Source of the DNA: an uncultured bacterium
Lineage (GTDB): Bacteria > Cyanobacteriota > Vampirovibrionia > Gastranaerophilales > Gastranaerophilaceae
Length of the DNA: 64,000 nt
Direction: 5' to 3'
Assembly: GCA_950022495.1 (NCBI GenBank)
Contig: CATLLJ010000010.1
Span: 1-64,000 of the forward strand
Position 1 is the first letter of the stretch. Every line of letters begins with the position of its first letter. Below, piece after piece: positions 51,269 through 60,264 of this stretch. The notes beneath the pieces were generated by a model that saw nothing but the letters and a program-made list of their open reading frames with translations, was not told the origin of the DNA and did no database searches. A program made the position numbers and the translations under genes.

Positions 51269-52054
51269 ATGGGTGGGAATAAAGTGAACACAAATTTTGA
51301 TAAGAAAGAGAGTTTATTGGCAAGTCTAATTGAATTTGCAGGTAAAGGTAAGTCAATATTATCACTGATGGCAGCTGTTGTCATTGTTGGTTTTATAGCT
51401 TGTGGCTGCGGTATTATGGGGGCAAAACAAGAAGAAGCACCTGTGGCAGTTGCTCCAGAACCTCCTATGCCTAAAAAGGAAGTCTCCGTCCCTGCTGAAA
51501 ATGTTGAACTGGACGCAAATAAAGCCAGCAATCTGGTTTCATACGATGTTACATCTATAGGCAGAGCTGATCCGTTTATGCCGATTGATGAAATTACTGC
51601 TTTTGATGAGGCTAGAAGATCTGCACTTGAAGATGCCAGATTACATAATGAATCTATTCAAAAAATTAAGGATATGCAGAATATTTCAGTCCGCGAACTG
51701 GATGATATCAGTCCGTACAGCTTTAATCTGCCTGTTCCGCCGACATCATTGGCTTCTGCATCTTCTGCAGCAGCAAAAATTACAAGAACAAAAGTTGTTG
51801 GTATTATGTATAACAAGGTAAGTCCGTCTGCAATTATTAACGTTGATGATAAAGATTATCTTGTAAGAATTGGCGATAAAATTATCGGACAAGAATATAA
51901 AGTTGTTCAAATAAATCCTTCAATAATAACTGTTAGTTTAGGTTCAAATGTCTATTCTGCAAGTATTGGGGAATTATTCTCAAGAGATGATTTTGATAGA
52001 ACACAAAACGATTTGTATAATTTGAAAAACAGATTTGGCGGTAGAAAAAGTTAA
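51269..52054 (+). CDS. PilP-like type IV pilus assembly protein
   Basis: A 261-residue protein before pilQ. It has one membrane segment (about residues 29-49, SILSLMAAVVIVGFIACGCGI), a Pro/Glu/Ala linker, and a C-terminal beta domain (from about 175, KVVGIMYNKVSPSAIINVDDKDYLVRIGD...VSLGSNVYSASIGE) like PilP or the homology region of GspC. These domains link the inner-membrane platform to the secretin. The start could be ATG 51269 or GTG 51284, the latter with GGGTGGG 7 bases before it. Confidence 0.75.
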   Translation: MGGNKVNTNFDKKESLLASLIEFAGKGKSILSLMAAVVIVGFIACGCGIMGAKQEEAPVAVAPEPPMPKKEVSVPAENVELDANKASNLVSYDVTSIGRADPFMPIDEITAFDEARRSALEDARLHNESIQKIKDMQNISVRELDDISPYSFNLPVPPTSLASASSAAAKITRTKVVGIMYNKVSPSAIINVDDKDYLVRIGDKIIGQEYKVVQINPSIITVSLGSNVYSASIGELFSRDDFDRTQNDLYNLKNRFGGRKS

Positions 52055-52079
52055 TTTTAAATAATAAGCAGGAGCAAAT

Positions 52080-54023
52080 ATGAAAAATAAGATTAGAGAA
52101 AAAATTATTGCAAGTATTATGTTATCAGCATTTGCTGTAACTAATTGCTTTACAACAGCAACATTTGCTATGGATGATTATTACGGCTATAGCGAAATGA
52201 ATAGACCTGCAATCAGGTCAGGTGAATCTCAAAATTCAGTTAATATGGATACCGGGATTTCTATTTCAAATGCTGATTCAGTTGTTAATTTAAGTTTGAG
52301 AGATGCAGATATCAGACAAGTGTTGAGAATGTTTGCAGATCAAGCAGGTATGAATATAATTTTTTCACCATCAATAACAGAGGGTACTGTTACTATGGAT
52401 TTGGTGGATATTCCTCTACAGGAAGCCTTAAATCTTGTTGTTAAAACAAATGATTTGTTCTATGACATTCAAGCAAATACTTTGCTTATCTCTAAAAAAT
52501 CCGAAGCAATGTCTGTTGCTAAAAAGGATATGACTTTGATTCCTGTAAAATATGTTAATGCTGCGGCTCTTGCATCATTCTTGAATACTAATATATTTAA
52601 AAATGATTCTGTAAAACCAGGCGTTTCAGTGAAACCGGTTGTTACAATCAACCCTGCAACCAATGAATTGATTGTTATGGGTACTGCTAACGATGCAAAA
52701 ATTGCAAGACAAATTGTAGAACAATTTGATAAAAAACCTGCAGTTACAACATTTAAAGTTAACCATACTACTCCGGCAGAAATGGCAGATATGATTTGTT
52801 CATCATTACTTCCAACTACACTTTCATCTGAAGGTGGCGGCGGAGGCGGCGGTGGTTCAAGTGCCGGCGGTGGTGGCGGATCCTCTGAAGCTCCAACAGG
52901 CTTTGCATCAGGCGTTCCAACAGGTTTTGCGTCAGATGAATCATCTGAAAGCAGCGAAGGCGGAAGCGGCGGTGGCGGCGGAAGCTTTGCTGTCGGCGGA
53001 GGTAAGTTGCTTTGTACACTTGATTCATCAGCTTCTTCTGATGGTTTGGAAGGCTTATCATTAAAGAATTTATCAGTTTCATACTTCCCGACTCTTGGTA
53101 CTATTCAGATTATTGGCGGTTCAGAATCTCAACTTGAAATGATTAGAGATTATATTGCTGCTAATGATAAAAAGACTCCTCAAGCTTATCTTGAAGTTCA
53201 AATTATTTCACTTTCTGAATCTGGAAGTAAAACATTTGATAATACATGGCAGTTCTTGAGTAAAAATTTCTCATTTAATGCTAATGGCGGTCTTGGAACT
53301 AATAGTATGTATCCTGTGTTCTTTGCAGGTAAGGGTTATACTCTTGTTAATACCAAAGATGGCTGGGATGATGAAAAACAACGTTATGAAACTACCGGTG
53401 TTGTTCAAAAATGGAGTACTTCTCCGCAATTAGTATACTCTATGAATTATATTATTGAAAACGATAAAGGTAGAGTACTTGCTAATCCAAGACTTTTAGT
53501 TACAAGCGGTCAAAGTTCAACTATTGACTTAACTGCTGATTATATTTCAAAAGTTACTACTCAATATTTGGATAATGGTTCTTCTACTGGATCTCAGGTT
53601 CAAAAAGAATATGAAATTAAAGATGATAATGGTATAAAAGTATCAATTACACCATTTATCAGTCCGGATGGATATGTAACTCTTGATATCAAACCTCAGT
53701 ATTCAACTATTGCAACTCAGGTTACTACTCCTGGTGAAGTTGATGGTGAACGTGATATTGTTGCAACCTTACTTCAAAGACGTAATCTTGATTTGAAAGG
53801 TATACGTATCAAAGATGGTGAAACTTTGGTAATCGGCGGTATGATTCAAGAAACTGAAACTAAATCAGTGAAGAAAATTCCGTTCTTAGGTGACTTACCG
53901 GTTGTTGGTATGTTCTTTAGATCAACTGGTACTACTAAGAGAAAAGATGAAATGGTTATGATGATTACACCTCAGATAATCATTGATACAGAAGATGCAG
54001 TTGCAGATGATACAACCTTATAA
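52080..54023 (+). CDS. pilQ: Type IV pilus secretin
   Basis: PilQ forms the outer-membrane gate for the pilus. The 647-residue protein has a signal peptide (about 1-30, ending TFA), a STN/N0 domain (about 65-140, VVNLSLRDADIRQVLRMFADQAGMN), an N1-like domain to 235, a Gly/Ser-rich insert at about 247-307 with two copies of PTGFAS, and the C-terminal secretin domain with VVGMFFRSTGTTKRKDEMVMMITPQII. AGCAGGAG precedes the start. It follows the PilP-like gene by 25 bases. A perfect palindrome covers the stop codon. Confidence 0.93.
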   Translation: MKNKIREKIIASIMLSAFAVTNCFTTATFAMDDYYGYSEMNRPAIRSGESQNSVNMDTGISISNADSVVNLSLRDADIRQVLRMFADQAGMNIIFSPSITEGTVTMDLVDIPLQEALNLVVKTNDLFYDIQANTLLISKKSEAMSVAKKDMTLIPVKYVNAAALASFLNTNIFKNDSVKPGVSVKPVVTINPATNELIVMGTANDAKIARQIVEQFDKKPAVTTFKVNHTTPAEMADMICSSLLPTTLSSEGGGGGGGGSSAGGGGGSSEAPTGFASGVPTGFASDESSESSEGGSGGGGGSFAVGGGKLLCTLDSSASSDGLEGLSLKNLSVSYFPTLGTIQIIGGSESQLEMIRDYIAANDKKTPQAYLEVQIISLSESGSKTFDNTWQFLSKNFSFNANGGLGTNSMYPVFFAGKGYTLVNTKDGWDDEKQRYETTGVVQKWSTSPQLVYSMNYIIENDKGRVLANPRLLVTSGQSSTIDLTADYISKVTTQYLDNGSSTGSQVQKEYEIKDDNGIKVSITPFISPDGYVTLDIKPQYSTIATQVTTPGEVDGERDIVATLLQRRNLDLKGIRIKDGETLVIGGMIQETETKSVKKIPFLGDLPVVGMFFRSTGTTKRKDEMVMMITPQIIIDTEDAVADDTTL

Positions 54024-54036
54024 GGTTGTATCATCT
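54005..54036. other. 32-bp perfect palindrome over the pilQ stop
   Basis: The 32 bases are exactly self-complementary, with the TAA stop of pilQ starting at the centre (54021). No T-run follows. In RNA this folds into a long hairpin with almost no loop, which may end or process the pilQ mRNA and separate its level from pilB. Confidence 0.7.
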
Positions 54037-54084
54037 ATATAACAAATTATCCTTTTACTAAGAAGAGAAATATTATTAAAATAA

Positions 54085-56133
54085 ATGAATGCACTGATAT
54101 TAAGATTAAAAAATAGTATAGATAAAAAAATACTTAACAGTATTGATAAAAATCTTATGGGACAACATCTGTTTGTTCCTATTAGTGTCAAGGATAATTT
54201 TTTATTTGTAGCAGTTTCAAAAAATTCTAATAAAGACGAAATCAATACTCTATTAAAAAATACATTTTCACAATCTATAAAATTTATGTTGGTTGGAGAA
54301 GATGATTTAAAAGAGTTATTATCTGATTTAGTTCCTGGTGTTGTGGTTCCTGCGGCAACAAGCGATACTGCTAACTCAACCGAAGGGCAGGTTTCTAAAG
54401 CAAATAATTCTCCTAAGGGAAAATTAGGGGAAATGCTCGTATCAGAAGGTCTTTTGAGCGATGTTCAATTAATGAAAGCTCTTGCTGAATCAAAACGCAA
54501 AGGTATACCTATTGGTTCTATGCTTTTTGAAATGGGCTTAATTTCATTGAGCCAATTGAAAACTGTTTTGCATTCTCAAACCGGTTATGAAATTGTTACA
54601 GAAGATCAGTTATCTAATCAGAAAAACTTTGTAAATATTCTTCCTGAAGATTTTATTAAGTCTAATTCTGTTATTCCAATTTCTTCTGATGGAAAAAATC
54701 TTGTTGTCGGTGTTGTAAAACCTTTAAAACAGGATATTATAAAAGAAATTATTTATCTTACAGGTCAGAGTCCGAAACAGTTATTGATGACTCATTATGA
54801 GTTTTCTACTGCAATCAATACATTCTTCTCTGAACAAAAAAGACAAACTGATGAAATTCTTGAACAAATTAAAACAGAAACACTGGATTCTGAAGAAGAA
54901 GCAACTCTCTGGGAACAGGTTGATGCTGAATTACAAGATTCTACCGGTTCTGTTGCGAAATTTGTTAACCAGATTATTACCAATGGTATTGATAATAAGG
55001 TATCCGATATTCACATTGAACCGCGATTGAACGGGTATATTGTTCGTTACAGAAAAGATGGTATGCTTCAAAAGGTTCTTGATGTACCTCAAAAAGTAGA
55101 AACTTCTGTAATTGCCCGTTTCAAGGTTATGGCAAGAATGAATATTGCAGAAAACAGACGTCCTCAGGATGGTACCTTCTCAATATCTTATAACGGATGC
55201 TCTTATGACTTCCGTATTAACACTCTTCCTGTTTCTGGTAAGGAAAAGGTCTGTATCCGTATTTTGGCTCCGGCGGTTTCTCTTGCTTCAAATGACAAGG
55301 AAATTAAGCTTGTTGGTGCTATAGACGGTGATATTGATAAAGTTAAACAAATGGTATCTTGTCCGAATGGTATTATCTTAACTTCAGGTCCTACAGGTTC
55401 CGGTAAAACTACAACTCTTTATTCTGTATTGAAGAGTTTGAATGATGAGTCTGTAAATATTACTACGATTGAAGACCCGATAGAAATCAAGTTGGAAGGT
55501 ATTAACCAATCACAAATTAACGCTAAAGCTGGTATTACATTTGCATCTTGTATGAGAGCTATCTTGCGTCAGGACCCTGATATTATTCTTGTCGGTGAAA
55601 TTCGTGACTATGAAACTCTTGAAATTGCAATCTCAGCAGCATTGACAGGTCACTTAGTATTAAGTACTGTCCACACAAACTCTGCTGCTGCTACAGTTAC
55701 ACGTCTTATTGAAATGGGTGCAAAAGATTACCTTGTATCTTCAACTTTATCAGGTGTAATCGCTCAACGTCTTGTAAGAAGACTTTGTGATGACTGTAAA
55801 GAAGAATATCATTGCACCAGAGAAGAAGCAATGATGGTAACCAGAGACGAAGCTGAAATCAAAAAGATTATGGAAACTCCGATTTACAGAGCAAGAGGAT
55901 GTAATAAATGCGGATTCCAGGGATATAAAGGTCGTCTCGGGGTTTACGAAATCATGCAGATTACAAAAGAAATTAAAAAACTTATTGCACAGGGTGCTCA
56001 TGACCTTGAAATTGAGGAAAGTGCAGTTGCAAATGGTATGACAACTCTTCACAAATCGTGTTATCAACATATTATGAAGGGTATGACTACTATTGATGAA
56101 TTTGTCAGAGTATTAGGTATGGCAGGCGAGTAG
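54085..56133 (+). CDS. pilB: Type IV pilus assembly ATPase
   Basis: PilB is the hexameric extension motor. The 682-residue protein has an N-terminal MshEN-type domain (about 108-250, KGKLGEMLVSEGLLSDVQLMKAL), the Walker A GPTGSGKTT near 434, Asp box and Walker B around 496 (DPDIILVGEIRD), the His box LSTVHTNSAAATVTRL and a C4 zinc site (CDDC...CNKC, about 566-609). MshEN domains bind cyclic di-GMP in some PilB proteins. TATTAT lies 7 bases before the ATG with no good ribosome site. Confidence 0.95.
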   Translation: MNALILRLKNSIDKKILNSIDKNLMGQHLFVPISVKDNFLFVAVSKNSNKDEINTLLKNTFSQSIKFMLVGEDDLKELLSDLVPGVVVPAATSDTANSTEGQVSKANNSPKGKLGEMLVSEGLLSDVQLMKALAESKRKGIPIGSMLFEMGLISLSQLKTVLHSQTGYEIVTEDQLSNQKNFVNILPEDFIKSNSVIPISSDGKNLVVGVVKPLKQDIIKEIIYLTGQSPKQLLMTHYEFSTAINTFFSEQKRQTDEILEQIKTETLDSEEEATLWEQVDAELQDSTGSVAKFVNQIITNGIDNKVSDIHIEPRLNGYIVRYRKDGMLQKVLDVPQKVETSVIARFKVMARMNIAENRRPQDGTFSISYNGCSYDFRINTLPVSGKEKVCIRILAPAVSLASNDKEIKLVGAIDGDIDKVKQMVSCPNGIILTSGPTGSGKTTTLYSVLKSLNDESVNITTIEDPIEIKLEGINQSQINAKAGITFASCMRAILRQDPDIILVGEIRDYETLEIAISAALTGHLVLSTVHTNSAAATVTRLIEMGAKDYLVSSTLSGVIAQRLVRRLCDDCKEEYHCTREEAMMVTRDEAEIKKIMETPIYRARGCNKCGFQGYKGRLGVYEIMQITKEIKKLIAQGAHDLEIEESAVANGMTTLHKSCYQHIMKGMTTIDEFVRVLGMAGE

Positions 56134-56140
56134 GAAAGTT

Positions 56141-57358
56141 ATGACAGTTTATAATTATACAGCATTAAAAGATGGTACAAATGAAATAGTTAAAGGTAAA
56201 GTTGAAGCCGATGACTTGCGTGAAGCTCGTGCAGCGGTAAAACGTTTAGGCTTTACTGCAACTAATATTACAGAAGAAAAAGAAGCTAAAAAGGTTGAGA
56301 AAAAAGTTCGCGGCGGTGCAATGCCAAAACTCGGACTTTCAGAGCAAATTGACTTTACTTCTACACTTCAAATTCTTGCAGCAGCAGGTATTCCGATTAT
56401 TGAATCCTTGCTGTTTATTGAAAACGATGCTGCAAAATTGAAAATTAGGCAGGTTGCAACAGAATTAAGACGTCAAATTATGAACGGCGGCACATTTGCA
56501 GGTACGGTTGCAAAATATCCTGAACAATTTGGTCAAGTTTATATCGGTCTTGTTAGAGCCGGTGAAGATTCCGGTGAATTGGAAAAAACGTTAGACCGTT
56601 TGTTAGAGTTATTAAACAAACAGGCTGCAATTAAGGCAAAAGTTATTGGTACATTGATGTATCCGGTATTCGTAATTTTGCTTGCTGTATTTATCGTTGT
56701 AGTCATGCTTGTATTCGTATTCCCTGTATTTAAAGAAATGTTCGATTCAATGGGTATGCAGCTTCCTTGGATTACACGTGTCTTAATGGAAATGGGGTTA
56801 TTCTTAAAGAAAAATTGGCTCGGTATTCCAATTGGTTTTGCTGCAATTGGTGCGTTTATTAACTTCCTGTTCCGCTGGAAACCTAGTAAATGGAAAATTG
56901 ATGAATGGACATTAAAAATTCCGGTATTAACTGATTTAATACAGTATTCAAATTTTGCAAACTTTATTGCGGTTATGCAGGTTGCATACGACGCAGGTGT
57001 ACCGATTTTGGAATGTTTGTATCTGTCTAATATGACATTAACAAATCATACATTAGAAACAAGGGTTGAAGAGGCAACAGTAAAAGTTCAACAAGGTCAG
57101 CACCTTTCTGCGGCACTTCGTTCTACAAGAACAATGCCTAAAATGATTTTGTTCATGATTGCGACAGGTGAACAGTCAGGTCGTTTGGGTGACATGCTTG
57201 GACAGGCAACAAATTATATTGATAAGCAGTTAGATACAATTATTGATATTATGACCAAGATGATTGAGCCGATAATGTTAGTTGTAATCGGTACAATCGT
57301 ACTTATCCTTGCTGCTGCACTATATCTGCCATTGTTCGCATCTTACATGGGTATGTAG
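56141..57358 (+). CDS. pilC: Type IV pilus inner-membrane platform protein
   Basis: PilC is the platform on which the motor acts. The 405-residue protein has a short N-terminal beta part (YNYTALKDGTNEIVKGKVEADDLREAR) and two T2SSF domains (about 75-195 and 275-400), each with a helix bundle and membrane segments, with signatures AGIPIIESLLF and AGVPILECLYL, and FVNTARAGEDSGELE-like GLVRAGEDSGELE and IATGEQSGRLGDML. It follows pilB by 7 bases. PilD, PilM, PilN, PilO and PilT are not in this window. Confidence 0.95.
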   Translation: MTVYNYTALKDGTNEIVKGKVEADDLREARAAVKRLGFTATNITEEKEAKKVEKKVRGGAMPKLGLSEQIDFTSTLQILAAAGIPIIESLLFIENDAAKLKIRQVATELRRQIMNGGTFAGTVAKYPEQFGQVYIGLVRAGEDSGELEKTLDRLLELLNKQAAIKAKVIGTLMYPVFVILLAVFIVVVMLVFVFPVFKEMFDSMGMQLPWITRVLMEMGLFLKKNWLGIPIGFAAIGAFINFLFRWKPSKWKIDEWTLKIPVLTDLIQYSNFANFIAVMQVAYDAGVPILECLYLSNMTLTNHTLETRVEEATVKVQQGQHLSAALRSTRTMPKMILFMIATGEQSGRLGDMLGQATNYIDKQLDTIIDIMTKMIEPIMLVVIGTIVLILAAALYLPLFASYMGM

Positions 57359-57428
57359 TCCTCGCCGGACGGTGCGGTATGTCACCAAATAGATTAGTCA
57401 GATGTTAATTTGATGATAATAAAAAAAC

Positions 57429-57460
57429 AAAAAGACTTTGGCAGCCCCGAAGTCTTTTTT
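57429..57460 (+). terminator. Terminator just before the SDR gene
   Basis: AAAAAGACTT pairs with AAGTCTTTTT across an 11-base loop and a T-run follows. The AAAGGAG ribosome site of the next gene begins right after it, so it may end the pil operon or act as an attenuator. Confidence 0.65.
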
Positions 57461-57475
57461 AAAGGAGATAAATAC

Positions 57476-58285
57476 ATGAAAACAATAGTTATAACAGGTT
57501 CAACTTCAGGAATTGGAAAAGAACTGGTTAAAATTTTTTCGCAGGATAATAATTGGCATGTTTTTGCGGGATATAGAAATAAAGATTTAATTACCTCGCA
57601 GGACAATGTTGAATATTTTTATATGGATATGACAAATCGAAAATCTATTGCAGATGCAGCCGAATTGATTAAATCTAAAGTTGATAAAATTGATGTGTTG
57701 ATAAATGTTGCCGGCTGTGTTGTTGCAGGTCCTATCGAAAAAATTGATACTGATAAATTGCGTGAACAATTTGATGTGAATACGTTTTCACATCTTGAAT
57801 TTGTCCAAAATCTTGTTGAACCCCTATCCAACGGGAAAATTATTAATGTAAGTTCGATGGCAAGTTTCGGACATTTCCCATTTATCAGTCCATATTGTGC
57901 ATCAAAAAGAGCTATGGATATTTTCTTTAATGCATTTGCTATTGAAAATCATCACAATATTAAAGTTGTTTCAGTTAAACCGGGTGTTATTGCAACGCCT
58001 ATCTGGCAGAAATCTGTCAATTCAAATGAAAAATTATTGAATAACTGTGAAGGTTACGAAAAAGAAATGGAATTCATGAAAAAGAACGCTCTTAAAAATA
58101 CAACAAAGGGAATTGCTGTTGATAAGGCTGCTTATTTTATTAAGAAAATTGCTTGTAAAAATAACCCGAAATCTTCTTATACTATTGGTGCAGATGCAGG
58201 ATTTGCAAAGTTTTTATCATTATTTTCGCAGGATGTCATTAATTCTATTATTAAGTTTGGCTTGAAGAAAAGAATAAATTCTTAA
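57476..58285 (+). CDS. Short-chain dehydrogenase/reductase
   Basis: A 269-residue SDR with the cofactor loop TGSTSGIGKEL near residues 7-17, NVAG, the catalytic Ser in NVSSMAS, and the YCASK catalytic Tyr/Lys. It should use NAD(P)H; the substrate is unknown. I choose ATG 57476 (AAAGGAG precedes it by 9 bases) rather than 57410, which lies before the terminator. No neighbouring pathway gives a hint. Confidence 0.9.
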   Translation: MKTIVITGSTSGIGKELVKIFSQDNNWHVFAGYRNKDLITSQDNVEYFYMDMTNRKSIADAAELIKSKVDKIDVLINVAGCVVAGPIEKIDTDKLREQFDVNTFSHLEFVQNLVEPLSNGKIINVSSMASFGHFPFISPYCASKRAMDIFFNAFAIENHHNIKVVSVKPGVIATPIWQKSVNSNEKLLNNCEGYEKEMEFMKKNALKNTTKGIAVDKAAYFIKKIACKNNPKSSYTIGADAGFAKFLSLFSQDVINSIIKFGLKKRINS

Positions 58286-58354
58286 TTTTACTAGCAAAAA
58301 AAAAATTGTTTGTTTTTAATATGTATGTGCTAAATTTAATAAAGGAGTAAATAC

Positions 58355-58897
58355 ATGCAAGTACAAAATAATAGTTCACAATCTTTTAATGGTATCCGTA
58401 TTCAAACATCTAAGATGAATAGAGTCCAAAAGGCTATAAGTAATTCGATTTCTGATGCTTTAGATTATTTACCGGTTTATGATAGAGCGTGTGATGAAGC
58501 TCTGGATATTTATATGTTACCGGCAAGAAATAATTCAAAAGCTGTAACCGTTCGTATTATGGATCAGCACAGCGATACATTTGTAAGAGATAATGATAGA
58601 AAAATTATGAGTACTGAAGCTTATTCAGGCAGAGTGTTTGAAGCTGTTGATAATATTAGATTACAATTACTTAAAATATTTAAGGGCGATGTACAACGTC
58701 CAAGACATGATGTGGACAAAATAATAGAACGAAAAACTGATTTAGCGAGATTAAGACCGGAACTTTATGATGGTATTCCTGAAAGTTTAGCTGGATATCG
58801 ACCATATTTGGAAGAAGATGCAGCTAGAGCAAATGTTGCAGATGAAATTGTTAGAAGTCATCGTGGTTCTAATTTTGAAGAAAATAGTCTTTTCTAA
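58355..58897 (+). CDS. Lineage-type hypothetical protein with SFNG start
   Basis: A 180-residue soluble protein beginning MQVQNNSSQSFNGIRIQTSK. It is mixed alpha/beta and rich in Arg and Asp, with no membrane segment. No family is recognised. It has an AAAGGAG site, an extended -10 candidate (TGCTAAATT, near 58328) and its own terminator. The polar start with F-x-G is shared with the proteins at 23651 and 42385. Confidence 0.65.
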   Translation: MQVQNNSSQSFNGIRIQTSKMNRVQKAISNSISDALDYLPVYDRACDEALDIYMLPARNNSKAVTVRIMDQHSDTFVRDNDRKIMSTEAYSGRVFEAVDNIRLQLLKIFKGDVQRPRHDVDKIIERKTDLARLRPELYDGIPESLAGYRPYLEEDAARANVADEIVRSHRGSNFEENSLF

Positions 58898-58920
58898 TAT
58901 TTGTAGATAAATAATAAAAT

Positions 58921-58958
58921 AAAAAAAAGGAACCTTCTTGAAAAGGTTCCTTTTTTTT
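58921..58958. terminator. Bidirectional terminator
   Basis: A stem with AAGGAACCTT and AAGGTTCCTT, flanked by runs of A and T, lies between the unknown gene and fabZ. It serves both strands. Confidence 0.8.
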
Positions 58959-58973
58959 ATTTAACCATTGTCA

Positions 58974-59426
58974 TTATGTTAAAGCAAAAGTCATATCAGC
59001 TTCAACACAGACCTTACCGTCAACTCTGCCGATACCATGAGCTTTGCAGATAGGTCCTTTAATTTTTGTTAATTCGATTTCCATATCAAATCTGTCGCCA
59101 GGTCTTACGATATTTTTAAATCTTACACCGTCAACACCTGCATACAATGCTAATTTACCTTTATTTTGAGGTAATGAAAGCAATACAGGTGCAGAACATT
59201 GAGCCAAAGCTTCCAATTGCAAAACTCCAGGCATAATAGGATTTCCCGGGAAGTGTCCTTGAAAGAAGCCTTCGTTCATAGTCATATTTTTGTAACCTTT
59301 TGAATATTTACCCGGTATGCATTCAGTAATTCTGTCAACAAGCAAGAACGGGTATCTGTGAGGAAGCATTTCCATAATTTGTTGTATATCCATAGATATA
59401 ACTTCTTCTTTAATTTCTTCTGTCAT
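58974..59426 (-). CDS. fabZ: 3-hydroxyacyl-[ACP] dehydratase
   Basis: FabZ dehydrates 3-hydroxyacyl-ACP in fatty acid synthesis. The 150-residue protein has LPHRYPFLLVDRI and the active-site helix GHFPGNPIMPGVLQLEALAQ with the catalytic His and Glu. It is the last gene of the rfaE2-lpxD-lpxC-fabZ cluster; LpxC, LpxD and FabZ compete for or use the same 3-hydroxyacyl-ACP, so their genes are often joined. lpxA and lpxB do not follow here. Confidence 0.96.
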   Translation of the reverse strand: MTEEIKEEVISMDIQQIMEMLPHRYPFLLVDRITECIPGKYSKGYKNMTMNEGFFQGHFPGNPIMPGVLQLEALAQCSAPVLLSLPQNKGKLALYAGVDGVRFKNIVRPGDRFDMEIELTKIKGPICKAHGIGRVDGKVCVEADMTFALT

Positions 59427-59437
59427 GTTTTCTCTCC

Positions 59438-60256
59438 TTATATTTCTATCAATTTTTCTTTTAACATCTTTGCAGTTTTTACATGAACTGCATGACCTGC
59501 TTCTTTTGCTAAGATTTGGCAGCGAAGATTTAGAGGATTTATACCGGTCAAATATAAATCTCCAATTAAATCTAAAATTTTATGTTTAATTTGTTCATTT
59601 TCAGAACGAAGTTCTGTTGTGTATCCGCCGTCTTCAGTGAAGCCGACAGTATTTTCCTGCGTTACACCCTGAGCAAAACCAAGCATTTGATATTTTTTCA
59701 GGTCTTTATAAAAACCGAAAGTTCTGGCTTCTATAATTTCATATTTATTTTTGGGATTATAGTTAACAAATCTTCTTGTAACATCCGGATGGTCGTAATT
59801 TACAGCATAAGAAATAAATAAATTATCACTCGGTAAAATTACAAGACTTGTTTTGCCGTTCAAATAATATACAGGTTCAGATACTGTATAGTATTTTTCT
59901 TTTGCAAAAAACGGTCTGTCTGTTCCAGCTTCTTTAAAAGCTTCTACCCATTGTTTAGAACTGCCGTCTAAGATAGGAACTTCTTCTTCTGTCATGCAGA
60001 TATCAACTGAATCAATATGGCAGAATGCTAAAGCTGCGGTTAAATGTTCTGTTAACATTGCACGTGCTTTTTTAGAACCTAACACTACGCAATGATCTGT
60101 AGAAACTACATTTTCAACACTTCCTGTAAATGAATCTTTATCTTTTACGAAGTATCTTATTTGACCGGAGTTTGAGGGAAATAATGTTACCTGACAAGGC
60201 TTGTTTTTCATCAAGCCATTGCCGGTAATTTTAACTTCTTTTTTTAGTGTAACCAT
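59438..60256 (-). CDS. lpxC: UDP-3-O-acyl-N-acetylglucosamine deacetylase
   Basis: LpxC is the zinc deacetylase of the committed step of lipid A synthesis. The 272-residue protein has LTEHLTAALAF (zinc His and Glu), PILDGSSKQWVEA, KHKILDLIGDLYLTG (zinc His and Asp) and EAGHAVHVK with the catalytic His. It is about 30 residues shorter than the E. coli enzyme, mostly at the C-terminus. It lies 8 bases after lpxD, so both are co-translated. Confidence 0.95.
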   Translation of the reverse strand: MVTLKKEVKITGNGLMKNKPCQVTLFPSNSGQIRYFVKDKDSFTGSVENVVSTDHCVVLGSKKARAMLTEHLTAALAFCHIDSVDICMTEEEVPILDGSSKQWVEAFKEAGTDRPFFAKEKYYTVSEPVYYLNGKTSLVILPSDNLFISYAVNYDHPDVTRRFVNYNPKNKYEIIEARTFGFYKDLKKYQMLGFAQGVTQENTVGFTEDGGYTTELRSENEQIKHKILDLIGDLYLTGINPLNLRCQILAKEAGHAVHVKTAKMLKEKLIEI

Positions 60257-60264
60257 TTGTTAGA

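Noticed and set aside
52816-53082. Frames rich in Arg/His or Ala in the pilQ Gly-rich segment
   Set aside because: They are alternative readings of the GGCGGC repeats and carry no start signals.
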